DNA of 64,000 bases from an uncultured Prevotellaceae bacterium (GTDB taxonomy: Bacteria > Bacteroidota > Bacteroidia > Bacteroidales > Bacteroidaceae): contig CACWMK010000006.1 of NCBI GenBank assembly GCA_902761905.1, forward strand, positions 1 through 64,000. Direction: 5' to 3'. The translations under genes and the position numbers were made by a program. The notes below the pieces were generated by a model. It did no database searches. It saw only the letters and a program-made list of their open reading frames with translations, and was not told the DNA's origin. Of the stretch, positions 15,646 to 24,633 are shown piece by piece. Within the stretch, counting starts at the first letter, position 1; every line of letters starts with the position of its first letter.

Positions 15646-16626
15646 ATGATGAGCGGAATACTGCAGTTCTTCAAGAAGTTCCTTTTTAGCCGAGCTAACA
15701 AGGAGTTTGTGGTATTCCTGTTCTTCTTGGCACTTTCGGGCATATTCTGGCTGCAAACCACTCTGAACGAGGTCTACGAGCGCGAGTTTGCCATACCTAT
15801 TTCGGTTACAGGCATACCTAAGAATGCCGTGCTTACCAGCGATGAAACCGACACCGTGCGCATGACGATACGCGACAAGGGTATCACACTGCTCACATAT
15901 ATGTATGGCGACGTGCTGAAGAAGGTGAATGTGAGCTTCAAGACCTATGCCAAGGGCAACGGCACCGGTGTGATATCGGCTGCCGAACTGCAGAAGATGG
16001 TTTACCAGCAGCTGGCCAGCGGTTCGCGCATCACCAGCGTAAAACCCGAAAAGCTGGAGTTTTATTATAATTACGGTGCAAAAAAGGTGGTTCCGGTGCG
16101 CTGGAGCGGCAGAGTGATACCCGAGGAGATGTTCTTCATATCGCGTGTAGCTTATCAGCCCGACAGCGTAACCATCTATGCCTCGCAAGAAAAGCTCGAC
16201 AGCATCAACGTGCTGTATACCGAGCAGCTGAACTATGCCAACTTCCGCGACACGCTGCGTGCTAACTGCGAACTGGCTAAGATAAGAGGCGTGAAGATGA
16301 TACCCGACCACGTGAGAGTGACGTTCTTTACCGACGTGCTGACCGAGGAGAGCATCGAGGGTGTACCTATCAAGGCTATCAACATGCCAGTGGGTAAATC
16401 GCTGCGCACATTCCCGGCAAAGGTAAACGTAAGTTTCGTGGCTGGTGCCAGCTTGTATCGTAATCTTAGTCCTAACGACTTCACCGTGGTGGCCGATTAC
16501 AACGAGATAATCAACCATCCAGCCGAGAAGTGCCACATCTATCTTAAGAATGTACCACGCGGCATATCCAGAGCACGTCTGAGTGTGAGCATGGTCGATT
16601 ATTTGATTGAATCAGATTCAGAATGA
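15646..16626 (+). CDS. YbbR-like domain protein (CdaR-like)
   Basis: The 326-residue protein has one N-terminal membrane helix (about 21-38, EFVVFLFFLALSGIFWL) followed by tandem YbbR-type beta domains facing the periplasm, for example VYEREFAIPISVTGIPKNAVLTS cut into shorter repeats. In Firmicutes the homologue CdaR regulates the diadenylate cyclase CdaA; no cyclase gene is next to it here. It sits in the yajC-coaE block and overlaps coaE by 4 nt. Confidence 0.85.
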   Translation: MMSGILQFFKKFLFSRANKEFVVFLFFLALSGIFWLQTTLNEVYEREFAIPISVTGIPKNAVLTSDETDTVRMTIRDKGITLLTYMYGDVLKKVNVSFKTYAKGNGTGVISAAELQKMVYQQLASGSRITSVKPEKLEFYYNYGAKKVVPVRWSGRVIPEEMFFISRVAYQPDSVTIYASQEKLDSINVLYTEQLNYANFRDTLRANCELAKIRGVKMIPDHVRVTFFTDVLTEESIEGVPIKAINMPVGKSLRTFPAKVNVSFVAGASLYRNLSPNDFTVVADYNEIINHPAEKCHIYLKNVPRGISRARLSVSMVDYLIESDSE

Positions 16627-17189
16627 AAATAGGAATAACAGGCGGTATCGGCAGCGGCAAGAGCTATGTCTGCAATCTGTTGCGTGAGCAGGGAATCGAA
16701 GTGTTCGACTGCGACAGCGCAGCTAAGCAGCTGATGCGTACCTCTGCTGATATCCGAGAGAAGCTGACCGACCTGATTGGCCCTGGCACATACGATGCCG
16801 AGGGCAACCTTAATAAGGCCATGGTGTCGCAATTTCTGCTGTCGTCGCAGCGCAATGTCAAGGCGGTCAATGAGATAGTACATCCTGCTGTGTTCGACGA
16901 GTTCCGTAGCAGCGGGTTGGACTATATGGAGAGTGCCATCATATTCGAGAGTGGCGCTTATAAACTGGTGGACAAGGTGGTATGTGTGATAGCTCCTAAG
17001 GAGACTCGAATAACCCGAGTGATGGAGCGCGACCATATCAGTCGCGAGCAAGTGCTGCAGTGGATGAACCGCCAGCTGAACCAGAAAGAGATGATACGCA
17101 AGAGCGACTACGTGATCATCAACGATGGCGAACTTGATTTAGACAAACAAATTAGTAAAATAGTAAAACAATGCAACAAACAATTTTAG
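16623..17189 (+). CDS. coaE: Dephospho-CoA kinase
   Basis: CoaE phosphorylates the 3' hydroxyl of dephospho-CoA, the last step of coenzyme A synthesis. The 188-residue length is usual. The P-loop GITGGIGSGKS is at residues 4-14. The CoA-binding DSAAKQLM, the VSQFLLSS region and the lid segment ERDHISREQVLQWMNRQ are present. It overlaps the YbbR-like gene (4 nt) and the next gene (19 nt), so the block is probably translated in a coupled way. Confidence 0.95.
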   Translation: MKIGITGGIGSGKSYVCNLLREQGIEVFDCDSAAKQLMRTSADIREKLTDLIGPGTYDAEGNLNKAMVSQFLLSSQRNVKAVNEIVHPAVFDEFRSSGLDYMESAIIFESGAYKLVDKVVCVIAPKETRITRVMERDHISREQVLQWMNRQLNQKEMIRKSDYVIINDGELDLDKQISKIVKQCNKQF

Positions 17190-17590
17190 CAATCGCCGGT
17201 AAGCCAGGGCTGTACAAGCTGGTTACCCGCGGCAACAACAATCTGATAGTAGAGGCACTGGACGGTACTCACAAGCGTATGCCTGCATTCGCTACCGATC
17301 GCATCACATCGCTTGGCGACATCGCCATGTTTACCGAGACTGATGATGTGCCCCTGACTGATGTACTCGACAACCTGAAGAAGCTGGAGGACGGCAAGCG
17401 CGCCAGCATCAACGAGAAGAAGGCTTCATCGGCCGAGTTGCGCGAGTACTTCTCGAAGGTTCTGCCTGAGTGGGATCAGGACCGCGTAAAGGATAGCCAC
17501 ATCAAGAAGCTCATCACCTGGTACAACATCCTGATCGAAGCCGGTATCACCGACTTCAAAGATGAGGAGCCAGCCGAGAGCGCTGAATAA
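17171..17590 (+). CDS. DUF5606 family protein
   Basis: This 139-residue acidic soluble protein starts MQQTILAIAGKPGLYKLV. The N-terminal ~75 residues look like a small beta domain (GKPGLYKLVTRG.. and ..TDRITSLGDIAMFTE), and the rest is helical with an acidic tail. It overlaps the end of coaE by 19 nt. I recognise it as the Bacteroidetes family DUF5606, whose function is unknown. Its constant place after coaE in related genomes is from memory and not shown here. Confidence 0.8.
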   Translation: MQQTILAIAGKPGLYKLVTRGNNNLIVEALDGTHKRMPAFATDRITSLGDIAMFTETDDVPLTDVLDNLKKLEDGKRASINEKKASSAELREYFSKVLPEWDQDRVKDSHIKKLITWYNILIEAGITDFKDEEPAESAE

Positions 17591-17602
17591 GTATTTATTT
17601 AG

Positions 17603-17676
17603 GCCTACGGATTATACAGATTTTACAGATTTTTTAGCTATTAATTAAATCCGATAAATCCGTAAAATCCGTAGGC
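17603..17676. terminator. Bidirectional terminator between convergent genes
   Basis: GCCTACGGATT (17603-17613) and AATCCGTAGGC (17666-17676) are perfect inverted arms. The arms extend as repeats of GATTTTACAGATT against AAATCCGTAAAATCC. A T-rich run (17680-17693) follows on the plus strand. Confidence 0.65.
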
Positions 17677-17683
17677 TATATTT

Positions 17684-19219
17684 TTATTTTTTTTCGAACG
17701 TTTGTTTGATTTTCTGTTCGCGATGTTCTACGCGGACTTCTATTCCAAACTTTTCGTGGATATGCTCGGCCAGATGCTGAGCCGAATATACCGATCGGTG
17801 CTGACCACCAGTGCAACCAAACGAGAACATCAGGCTGGTAAAACCACGCTGTATGTATCGGCGCACATGATTGTCGGCCAGTTTATACACCGAGTCGAGG
17901 AATGTCAGTATCTCGCCATCATCCTCAAGAAAACGTATCACGGGCTCATCCAGTCCGGTCAACTTCTTATACGGCTCATATCGGCCGGGGTTGTGCGTGC
18001 TTCGGCAGTCGAACACATATCCGCCGCCATTGCCGCTCTCGTCCTCGGGTATGCCGTTGCGATACGAGAAGCTGTATACCTTCACCACCAGCGGTCCCTG
18101 CGCATCATACTTTGAGAATGTAGCCGGTCCGTCCTGCGGATGAGCCTTGTAAGGGTTCAGTTCGGTAGTCTTGTATCCATCGGCACGACTAGCCACCGTC
18201 TCTATCTGTTGGAACTGTGGCAGCTCGGTCAACTGGCGCAGTATCTCCATCAGGTATGGATAGTGCCACTGCGTGCTGCTAGCCAGCAGTTCGCGCAGAT
18301 TCTGTATGGCGGGCGGTATGCTCTCGATGAAGTGCTTTTTCTGCTCGAAATACCCGCGGAATCCGTATGCACCAAGCACTTGCAGCGTGCGGAACAGCAC
18401 AAACAGCGACAGTCGGTTTACGAAGTGGCGCACCGGTGGCACCTCGATATAGTTCTTCAGCGAGTTGTAGTACTCGTACACCAGTTCGCGGCGCAGCTTG
18501 TGCGGATACTTAGCCGATGCCTGCCACAGGAACGATGCCACATCGTAGTAGTAAGGACCTTTTCGGCCGCCCTGATAGTCGATAAACCATGGATTGCCAT
18601 CGTGGTCCATCATCACGTTGCGTGCCTGGAAGTCGCGATACAGGAATGTGTCGCCCGGCTCCGATGTCAGGTCCTTTGCCATCAGTCGGAAGTCGGCCTC
18701 TAGTTTCAACTCGTGGAAGTCTATCTCGGTGGCTTTCAGGAAGCAGTACTTAAAGTAGTTCAGGTCGAACAGCACGCTGTCAACATCAAACTCGGCCTGC
18801 GGATAGCAATTCTCAAAGTCCAGTCCCACTGCACCACGCATCTGCATATTTGGCAGTTCGCGGATGGTGCGACGCAGCAGTTCCTGCTCTTTTAGCGTGT
18901 ATCGTCCGCCCGCTTCGCGTCCGCCACGGATAGCGTCGAACAGCGACATGCTACCCAGGTCGGTCTGCAGGTATCGCAGCTGGTCGTCGCTCGCCGCCAG
19001 TATCTTTGGCACCGGCAACTGGCGCTTGCTGAAGTGATTTGTCAGGTAGATAAACGCGTGGTCCTCGTCGCGACTAGTACCTATCACTCCCACCACCGAT
19101 TGTCCGTCGCGGTCGGTCAGTCGGTAGTAAGTACGGTTGCTACCACCGCCAGGAATCTGAGCCACATTAGCAGGCTCATACCCCTTCCATTGCTTATATA
19201 ATTCTAAGAGTTTCTGCAT
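17684..19219 (-). CDS. Fusion: sugar kinase of the APH/AmgK type with a RapZ C-terminal domain
   Basis: The first ~330 residues are an aminoglycoside-phosphotransferase-like kinase: GGGSNRTYYRL for nucleotide binding, the catalytic loop LYRDFQARNVM (Tyr in place of His) and the metal site WFIDYQGG. Relatives such as AmgK phosphorylate amino sugars at C1 in wall recycling. The last ~135 residues match the RapZ C-terminal domain, with VFDCRSTHNPGR and FSFGCTGGQHRSVYSAQ. In E. coli that domain senses glucosamine-6-phosphate and binds RNA. The start at 19219 (MQKLLELYKQ) agrees with the -7 box at 19228-19235, leaving almost no 5' leader. Confidence 0.85.
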   Translation of the reverse strand: MQKLLELYKQWKGYEPANVAQIPGGGSNRTYYRLTDRDGQSVVGVIGTSRDEDHAFIYLTNHFSKRQLPVPKILAASDDQLRYLQTDLGSMSLFDAIRGGREAGGRYTLKEQELLRRTIRELPNMQMRGAVGLDFENCYPQAEFDVDSVLFDLNYFKYCFLKATEIDFHELKLEADFRLMAKDLTSEPGDTFLYRDFQARNVMMDHDGNPWFIDYQGGRKGPYYYDVASFLWQASAKYPHKLRRELVYEYYNSLKNYIEVPPVRHFVNRLSLFVLFRTLQVLGAYGFRGYFEQKKHFIESIPPAIQNLRELLASSTQWHYPYLMEILRQLTELPQFQQIETVASRADGYKTTELNPYKAHPQDGPATFSKYDAQGPLVVKVYSFSYRNGIPEDESGNGGGYVFDCRSTHNPGRYEPYKKLTGLDEPVIRFLEDDGEILTFLDSVYKLADNHVRRYIQRGFTSLMFSFGCTGGQHRSVYSAQHLAEHIHEKFGIEVRVEHREQKIKQTFEKK

Positions 19220-19227
19220 AACGAGTG

Positions 19228-19235
19228 CAAAGATA
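19228..19235 (-). promoter_or_regulatory. -7 box (TATCTTTG) of the kinase-RapZ gene
   Basis: TATCTTTG on the minus strand ends 8 nt before the ATG at 19219, so the mRNA would be leaderless or nearly so. Confidence 0.6.
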
Positions 19236-19314
19236 ACACAAAATGAGCGAAAAACCAAATTATTGTCGATAAAATAAGAAATATGCCTTGTTTTATGCAA
19301 AAAAAGACAATCAA

Positions 19315-19472
19315 TGATTACAGATTACAGATTACAGTTTTTTTGCGTGGTGTAGAATGTAGACCAACCAAATGTTAATTTAGCTTAATATTTATATCAA
19401 TATAAATATTACCTCAGAAAGCCCTATGAAGAGAGGCACGATAATAAAACTGTAATCTGTAATCTGTAATCA
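19315..19472. repeat. 158-bp element with perfect 27-bp inverted ends made of GATTACA heptamers
   Basis: The left arm (19315-19341) is TGATTACAGATTACAGATTA and on to CAGTTTT; the right arm (19446-19472) is its exact reverse complement. Each arm holds three GATTACA units. Inside lies a perfect 11-bp hairpin, AATATTTATAT-CA-ATATAAATATT (19387-19410). No ORF is inside. It could be a MITE-like insertion or a long hairpin RNA. Confidence 0.75.
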
Positions 19473-19535
19473 AAAACATGACATTCTCAAAAATCAACAC
19501 GAATTAAAAGAAATTCCAGCAAAAACTGCATATTA

Positions 19536-19567
19536 TTTGGAATTACAAATAAAAATTTGTACATTTG
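19536..19567 (+). promoter_or_regulatory. Orphan promoter in the gap before the ROK kinase
   Basis: TTTG (19536-19539), 20 bp, TACATTTG (19560-19567) is a complete consensus promoter on the plus strand. No large gene lies downstream on that strand before the kinase, which is antisense. It may drive a small RNA or a short peptide. Confidence 0.55.
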
Positions 19568-19593
19568 CACTAGCAAAAGAAGAGCTCGACAAT

Positions 19594-19647
19594 ATGAGAT
19601 TAATACAAAAAATTGCCAGGATTAATTCTAAAAATTGCGCAGATTAA
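19594..19647 (+). other. Possible 17-residue ORF or start of a small RNA
   Basis: Thirty bases after the orphan promoter, an ATG opens a 17-codon frame, MRLIQKIARINSKNCAD. There is no clear ribosome-binding site. The following ~85 nt up to the hairpin at 19733 have no long frame. I cannot say whether this is coding. Confidence 0.25.
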
Positions 19648-19732
19648 TAGTAGCAAAAATAATCTTTAATCGTAGCGAATACGCCCAATAACAGACAGTC
19701 TCTGCATAACCCACAAAATTATTAACAAAAAA

Positions 19733-19760
19733 AAGGAACTCACGGTGACGTAAGCTCCTT
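19733..19760 (-). terminator. Terminator of the ROK kinase gene
   Basis: On the minus strand AAGGAGCT..AGTTCCTT forms a hairpin followed by TTTTTTTT, a good intrinsic terminator 27 nt after the stop codon. Confidence 0.7.
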
Positions 19761-19787
19761 CAATATAGAAGTTATAACAGGATTCAA

Positions 19788-20774
19788 CTACACTTCCCAG
19801 CCGATGGCTGATGCACCCAGCACAGCTGCGCTGGCGCCGTCGAGACCGCTAACGAGGAACTTAGCCTTGTTCTTGAATATCTTAAGAACGTGGTCGTTGT
19901 ATGCCTTCTCGATTGGCTTCATTATCAGATCGCCGGCCTTAACCATACCGCCGAAGAAGATGAATGCCTCAGGTGATGAGAATGCAGCGAAGTCGGCGCA
20001 AGCCTCACCAAGCATCTTGCCGGTGAACTCGTAGATCTCCTTGGCCAGCTCGTCGCCCTTACCAGCTGCGAGTGACACGTCGAGTGATGTGATATCCTCT
20101 GGATTAATCTCGCGCAGCAGTGATGGACGGTCGGTCTTAGCCAGCAGTTCGCGCGCTGTGCGTGCTACACCAGTAGCTGAGCAGTAAGCCTCAAGACAGC
20201 CAGTGCGACCGCAACCGCATGAGCGGCCTTCCTCGCCACGAACCATAGTTACGTGACCCAGCTCGCCTGCGAAACCATCGTGTCCGTACAGCAGCTGACC
20301 GTTGACAACGATACCAGAACCAACACCTGTACCAAGTGTGATAACGATGAAGTTCTTCATACCTCGAGCCACACCGTAAACCATCTCGCCGATAGCTGCG
20401 GCATTAGCATCGTTGGTAAGTGCTACGGGGATATTGTTGAGTCGCTCGCTGAACAGCTTAGCCAGGGGCACGATACCATCGTGGGCCCAAGGCAGGTTTG
20501 GAGCAAACTCGATTGTGCCGTTATAGAAATTGCCGTTAGGAGCACCGATACCCATTGCCTTAATCTTATCGATACCACCCACCTGCTCGATGATGACCTT
20601 GAGCACCTCTACACAAGCATCGACATATTGCTCGGCCGAAGTATAATTACCAGTTTTGATAGCGGTGGTAGCCTTGATGTCGCCACGGGCATCAACAATA
20701 CCGAAGACAGAGTTAGTACCTCCTAAGTCTAAGCCAATAACGTATGGCTTGAGAGCTGCATTTTGTTCGTTCAT
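19788..20774 (-). CDS. ROK-family sugar kinase (glucokinase-like)
   Basis: The 328-residue protein has the N-terminal ATP motif GLDLGGTN (14-21), the catalytic Asp in LTNDANAAAIGE, the phosphate loop LGTGVGSGIVVNG, the substrate motif FAGELGHVT and the ROK zinc site CGCGRTGCLEAYCSA. It would phosphorylate glucose or an N-acyl hexosamine at C6. The sugar cannot be told from sequence. The neighbouring kinase-RapZ gene also points to sugar metabolism, but the two are not obviously cotranscribed. Confidence 0.88.
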   Translation of the reverse strand: MNEQNAALKPYVIGLDLGGTNSVFGIVDARGDIKATTAIKTGNYTSAEQYVDACVEVLKVIIEQVGGIDKIKAMGIGAPNGNFYNGTIEFAPNLPWAHDGIVPLAKLFSERLNNIPVALTNDANAAAIGEMVYGVARGMKNFIVITLGTGVGSGIVVNGQLLYGHDGFAGELGHVTMVRGEEGRSCGCGRTGCLEAYCSATGVARTARELLAKTDRPSLLREINPEDITSLDVSLAAGKGDELAKEIYEFTGKMLGEACADFAAFSSPEAFIFFGGMVKAGDLIMKPIEKAYNDHVLKIFKNKAKFLVSGLDGASAAVLGASAIGWEV

Positions 20775-20826
20775 AATTATAATAAGTTTATTAGTCGTTT
20801 AAATGATAAATTCTATTTTCAAGCCA

Positions 20827-20834
20827 CAAAATTA
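20827..20834 (-). promoter_or_regulatory. -7 box (TAATTTTG) of the ROK kinase gene
   Basis: TAATTTTG on the minus strand, 52 nt before the start codon. The -33 box is weak. Confidence 0.45.
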
Positions 20835-20928
20835 GTAAAAAAACGGCAGAACAATTGACTTTTTACGGAAATTAACCATTATTTTATAAAAGAATGACGA
20901 AAATCAAACGAATGAGGAAAATTTTTCG

Positions 20929-20936
20929 TAACTTTG
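20929..20936 (+). promoter_or_regulatory. -7 box (TAACTTTG) of the LysE-type gene
   Basis: TAACTTTG ends 8 nt before the ATG at 20945, implying a nearly leaderless mRNA. No good -33 box is seen. Confidence 0.5.
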
Positions 20937-20944
20937 CGCCCGTT

Positions 20945-21610
20945 ATGCCAATTCATATACCAATAAATATATTAGACTTCATCTTCAAGGGTATGATGAT
21001 AGGAGTGATTGCCAGCGCACCGATGGGGCCCGTTGGCATACTCTGCGTGCAGCGAACACTGAACAAGGGCCGATGGTTTGGATTTGCCACCGGACTGGGT
21101 GCAGCTGCCAGCGACATTATCTATGCGGCCTTTGCCGGATACGGTATGTCGTTTGTAATGGACTTTATCACCAACGACCAGAACCGTTTCTATCTGCAGA
21201 TGGCCGGTAGCATCATGCTGCTGTGCTTCGGTTGGTACACATACCACACCGACCCTACTAAGAAGATGCACCAGAGCGGCAAGCAGCAAGGCACATTCTG
21301 GTACAACGCATGGACGGCGTTTCTCGTCACGTTCTCTAATCCCCTCATCATATTCCTGTTTCTGGCCATGTATGCCCAGTTTGCATTTGTGCTGCCCAAC
21401 CATCCGTTTGAGATGATAGTGGGATTTGCCAGTATCGTGGGCGGTGCACTGCTATGGTGGTGGGGACTGACATGGCTGGTAGACCAGATACGTACAAAAT
21501 TCGACACATACGGCATTAAGTTGATTAACAAAATAATAGGCGTGGCTGTGATTATAGGCAGCATTGTGATGCTGCTGGGCCTTACCACCAATCTGGTAAG
21601 ACTGTTCTAG
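20945..21610 (+). CDS. LysE-family exporter
   Basis: The 221-residue inner membrane protein has six hydrophobic segments. The first contains the family motif SAPMGPVGILCVQRTLNKGR. LysE/RhtB proteins export amino acids or small amines; the substrate here is unknown. I take the ATG at 20945 (MPIHIPINILDFIF) because a longer frame from 20894 would begin upstream of the -7 box. It opens a plus-strand run of genes that continues to rpe. Confidence 0.85.
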   Translation: MPIHIPINILDFIFKGMMIGVIASAPMGPVGILCVQRTLNKGRWFGFATGLGAAASDIIYAAFAGYGMSFVMDFITNDQNRFYLQMAGSIMLLCFGWYTYHTDPTKKMHQSGKQQGTFWYNAWTAFLVTFSNPLIIFLFLAMYAQFAFVLPNHPFEMIVGFASIVGGALLWWWGLTWLVDQIRTKFDTYGIKLINKIIGVAVIIGSIVMLLGLTTNLVRLF

Positions 21611-21631
21611 GCCGCACATACATATATAATA

Positions 21632-22177
21632 ATGTATATAGCAAACGAGTTAAGAAAGAGTAACATTGCCGAATATCTGCTGTATATGTGGCAGATGGAG
21701 GACACGGTGCGAGCATTCGACTGCTCGCTGCAACGCATTAAGCGCGAGTATATCGAGCGATTCGACTATACCGACGAACAGAAAGAAGAAGAGACCGACT
21801 GGTTTGGCAATCTGATACGCATGATGAATCAGGAGGGTTGCCGCGAGCAGGGACATCTGCAGATAAACAAGGTGACGATGCAGATGCTGACCGAACTGCA
21901 CCAGCAGCTGCTGCAGAGCCCCAAGTTTCCATTCTACAACACAGCCTACTACAAGGTATTGCCATTCATAGTAGAGCTGCGCAACCGCGGTGCTAACAAG
22001 GATGAGAACGAGATTGAGACCTGTTTCAACTCGCTCTACGGTGTGATGCTGCTGCGACTGCAGAAGAAAGACATCTCGCCCGACACCGCTCACGCAGTAA
22101 AAGAGATAACCACATTTATCGGCATGCTGTCAGACTATTACAAGAAGGATAAAGAAGAAGGACTGAAATTCGAGTAA
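21632..22177 (+). CDS. DUF4924 family protein
   Basis: This 181-residue, mostly helical soluble protein starts MYIANELRKSNIAEYLLYMW, with NLIRMMNQEGCREQGHL in the middle and FIVELRNRG later. I recognise the family as DUF4924 of Bacteroidetes, of unknown function. Only one base separates its stop from the rfbD start, so it is coupled to rfbD. No membrane helix or signal is seen. Confidence 0.8.
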   Translation: MYIANELRKSNIAEYLLYMWQMEDTVRAFDCSLQRIKREYIERFDYTDEQKEEETDWFGNLIRMMNQEGCREQGHLQINKVTMQMLTELHQQLLQSPKFPFYNTAYYKVLPFIVELRNRGANKDENEIETCFNSLYGVMLLRLQKKDISPDTAHAVKEITTFIGMLSDYYKKDKEEGLKFE

Positions 22178-22178
22178 G

Positions 22179-23027
22179 ATGAGGATACTTATTACAGGCT
22201 GTAACGGACAGCTGGGAAACGAGATGCAGTTACTGGAGAAGGAGAACCAGCAGCACACCTACTTTAATACGGATGTGCAGGAGCTGGACATCACCGACGA
22301 ACAGGCTATCGAGCGATTCGTTGAGGATAACGAGATCGACGGTATAGTAAACTGCGCCGCATATACTGCTGTAGACAAGGCCGAAGAGAATCAGGAGCTG
22401 TGCTGCAAGCTGAACGCTAACGCACCCGAATATCTGGCCAAGGCCATCGATAAGCGTGGCGGATGGATGATACAGATATCGACCGACTACGTGTTCGACG
22501 GCACCAACAACCGTCCTTATGTAGAGATTGACCCGGTTTGCCCCAACAGCACCTACGGCCGCACCAAGTTGGCCGGCGAAGAGGCTGTGATGGCCAGTTG
22601 CAAGCAGAGCATGATTATCCGCACAGCATGGCTGTACTCTACATTCGGCAACAACTTTGTAAAGACAATGATCCGTCTGGGCAACGAGAAGCCTGAGCTG
22701 GGCGTGATATTCGACCAGATAGGCACACCTACCTATGCTCGCGATCTGGCAGTAGCTATCTTTGCAGCTATCAACAAGGGTATCGTGCCGGGCACATATC
22801 ACTTCAGTAACGAGGGTGTCATCTCGTGGTATGACTTTACCAAAGCCATCCACCGCATAGCCGGCATCACCACATGCCACGTGCGTCCGCTGCACACCTC
22901 AGAATACCCCACTCCAGCCGCACGCCCCCACTACAGCGTGCTCGATAAGACTAAGATAAAACAAACCTACGGCATCGAGATACCATACTGGGAAGAGTCA
23001 TTAAAAGAATGTATTGAAAAATTATAA
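22179..23027 (+). CDS. rfbD: dTDP-4-dehydrorhamnose reductase
   Basis: RfbD makes dTDP-L-rhamnose, a precursor of surface polysaccharides. The 282-residue SDR protein has the NADPH motif GCNGQLGNEM (7-16), NCAAYTAVDKAEE, the catalytic STDYVFDG, and Tyr-x-x-x-Lys in YGRTKLAGE. The C terminus RPHYSVLDKTKI is typical. The first gene of the pathway, rfbA, is 8.5 kb away at 31580. rfbB and rfbC are not in the window. Confidence 0.93.
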   Translation: MRILITGCNGQLGNEMQLLEKENQQHTYFNTDVQELDITDEQAIERFVEDNEIDGIVNCAAYTAVDKAEENQELCCKLNANAPEYLAKAIDKRGGWMIQISTDYVFDGTNNRPYVEIDPVCPNSTYGRTKLAGEEAVMASCKQSMIIRTAWLYSTFGNNFVKTMIRLGNEKPELGVIFDQIGTPTYARDLAVAIFAAINKGIVPGTYHFSNEGVISWYDFTKAIHRIAGITTCHVRPLHTSEYPTPAARPHYSVLDKTKIKQTYGIEIPYWEESLKECIEKL

Positions 23028-23043
23028 TAGAAGGTAAAAAGAT

Positions 23044-24633
23044 ATGAATCAGGAGATAGAAAGAAGACGTACATTTGCGATTATATCGCACCCGGATGCG
23101 GGTAAGACTACACTGACAGAGAAGTTCTTGCTGTTTGGTGGACAGATACAGGTGGCTGGTGCCGTAAAGAGCAACAAGATCAAAAAGACAGCCACATCAG
23201 ACTGGATGGATATCGAGAAACAGCGTGGTATCTCGGTATCGACATCGGTGATGGAGTTTGACTACACACCCGACGGCAAGGATATAGAATACAAGGTGAA
23301 CATTCTGGACACACCAGGTCACCAAGACTTTGCTGAGGACACATTCCGCACACTTACCGCCGTAGACTCGGCTATCATCGTGGTTGACGGTGCAAAGGGT
23401 GTTGAGACTCAGACACGTAAGCTGATGACTGTGTGCCGCATGCGCAAGACGCCGGTAATCATATTCATCAACAAGATGGACCGCGAAGGCCGCGATCCGT
23501 TTGATCTGCTCGACGAGCTTGAGCAGGAGCTGGAAATCAAAGTGCGCCCACTGTCGTGGCCTATCAATCAGGGAGCCAAGTTTAAAGGCGTGTATAACAT
23601 CTACGAACAGAAGCTTGACCTGTTCACACCCGACAAGCAGCGCGTGACCGACAAGGTAGAAGTCGACATCGACAGCGACGAGCTGGATAAGCGCGTTGGC
23701 GAGGAAAACGCCGCTAAGCTGCGCGAAGACTTGGAGCTGGTAGACGGTGTATATCCCGAGTTCGACGTAGAGACATATCGCGAGGCCGAAGTTGCACCAG
23801 TGTTCTTCGGTTCGGCACTGAACAACTTCGGTGTACAGGAACTGTTGAACTGCTTTGTAGAGATAGCACCATCGCCACGCCCAACCAAGGCCGAAGAGCG
23901 CGATGTACAGCCTGAGGAGCAGAAGTTTACCGGATTTATCTTTAAGATAACCGCCAATATCGACCCCAACCACCGTTCGTGTATCGCATTCTGTAAGGTT
24001 TGCTCTGGTAAGTTCCAGCGCAACCAGCCATATCTGCACGTTCGCCAGGGTAAGACCATGCGATTCTCATCGCCAACGCAGTTTATGGCTCAGCGCAAGA
24101 GCACCATCGACGAGGCTTGGCCAGGCGATATCGTAGGACTGCCCGACACAGGTGGTATGTTTAAGATAGGCGACACACTGACCGAAGGCGAGAAGCTGCA
24201 CTTCCGCGGACTACCATCATTCAGCCCAGAGCTGTTCAAGTATATCGAGAACGACGACCCAATGAAGGCCAAGCAGCTGCAGAAGGGTATCGACCAGCTG
24301 ATGGACGAAGGTGTGGCACAGCTGTTTGTCAACCAGTTCAACAATCGCAAGATTATCGGTACGGTTGGTCAGCTGCAGTTCGAGGTTATCCAGTACCGAC
24401 TGGAGAACGAGTACAACGCCAAGTGTCGTTGGGAGCCAGTACACCTGTACAAGGCATGCTGGATAGAGAGCGACGATCCACAGGAGCTCGAGAACTTTAA
24501 GAAGCGCAAGTATCAGTATATGGCTAAGGACAAAGACGGCCGCGACGTATTCCTGGCCGACAGCGGCTACGTGCTGAGCATGGCGCAGCAAGACTTCGAA
24601 AACATTAAGTTCCACTTTACATCAGAGTTCTAA
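23044..24633 (+). CDS. prfC: Peptide chain release factor 3
   Basis: RF3 is a GTPase that removes RF1 and RF2 from the ribosome after termination. The 529-residue length is normal. G1 is [13 protein letters not shown]3 is DTPGHQDF, and G4 is NKMD. Domains II and III follow, and the C terminus reads [24 protein letters not shown] in shorter pieces. Its stop is directly followed by the start of the next gene (no spacer). Confidence 0.95.
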   Translation: MNQEIERRRTFAIISHPDAGKTTLTEKFLLFGGQIQVAGAVKSNKIKKTATSDWMDIEKQRGISVSTSVMEFDYTPDGKDIEYKVNILDTPGHQDFAEDTFRTLTAVDSAIIVVDGAKGVETQTRKLMTVCRMRKTPVIIFINKMDREGRDPFDLLDELEQELEIKVRPLSWPINQGAKFKGVYNIYEQKLDLFTPDKQRVTDKVEVDIDSDELDKRVGEENAAKLREDLELVDGVYPEFDVETYREAEVAPVFFGSALNNFGVQELLNCFVEIAPSPRPTKAEERDVQPEEQKFTGFIFKITANIDPNHRSCIAFCKVCSGKFQRNQPYLHVRQGKTMRFSSPTQFMAQRKSTIDEAWPGDIVGLPDTGGMFKIGDTLTEGEKLHFRGLPSFSPELFKYIENDDPMKAKQLQKGIDQLMDEGVAQLFVNQFNNRKIIGTVGQLQFEVIQYRLENEYNAKCRWEPVHLYKACWIESDDPQELENFKKRKYQYMAKDKDGRDVFLADSGYVLSMAQQDFENIKFHFTSEF

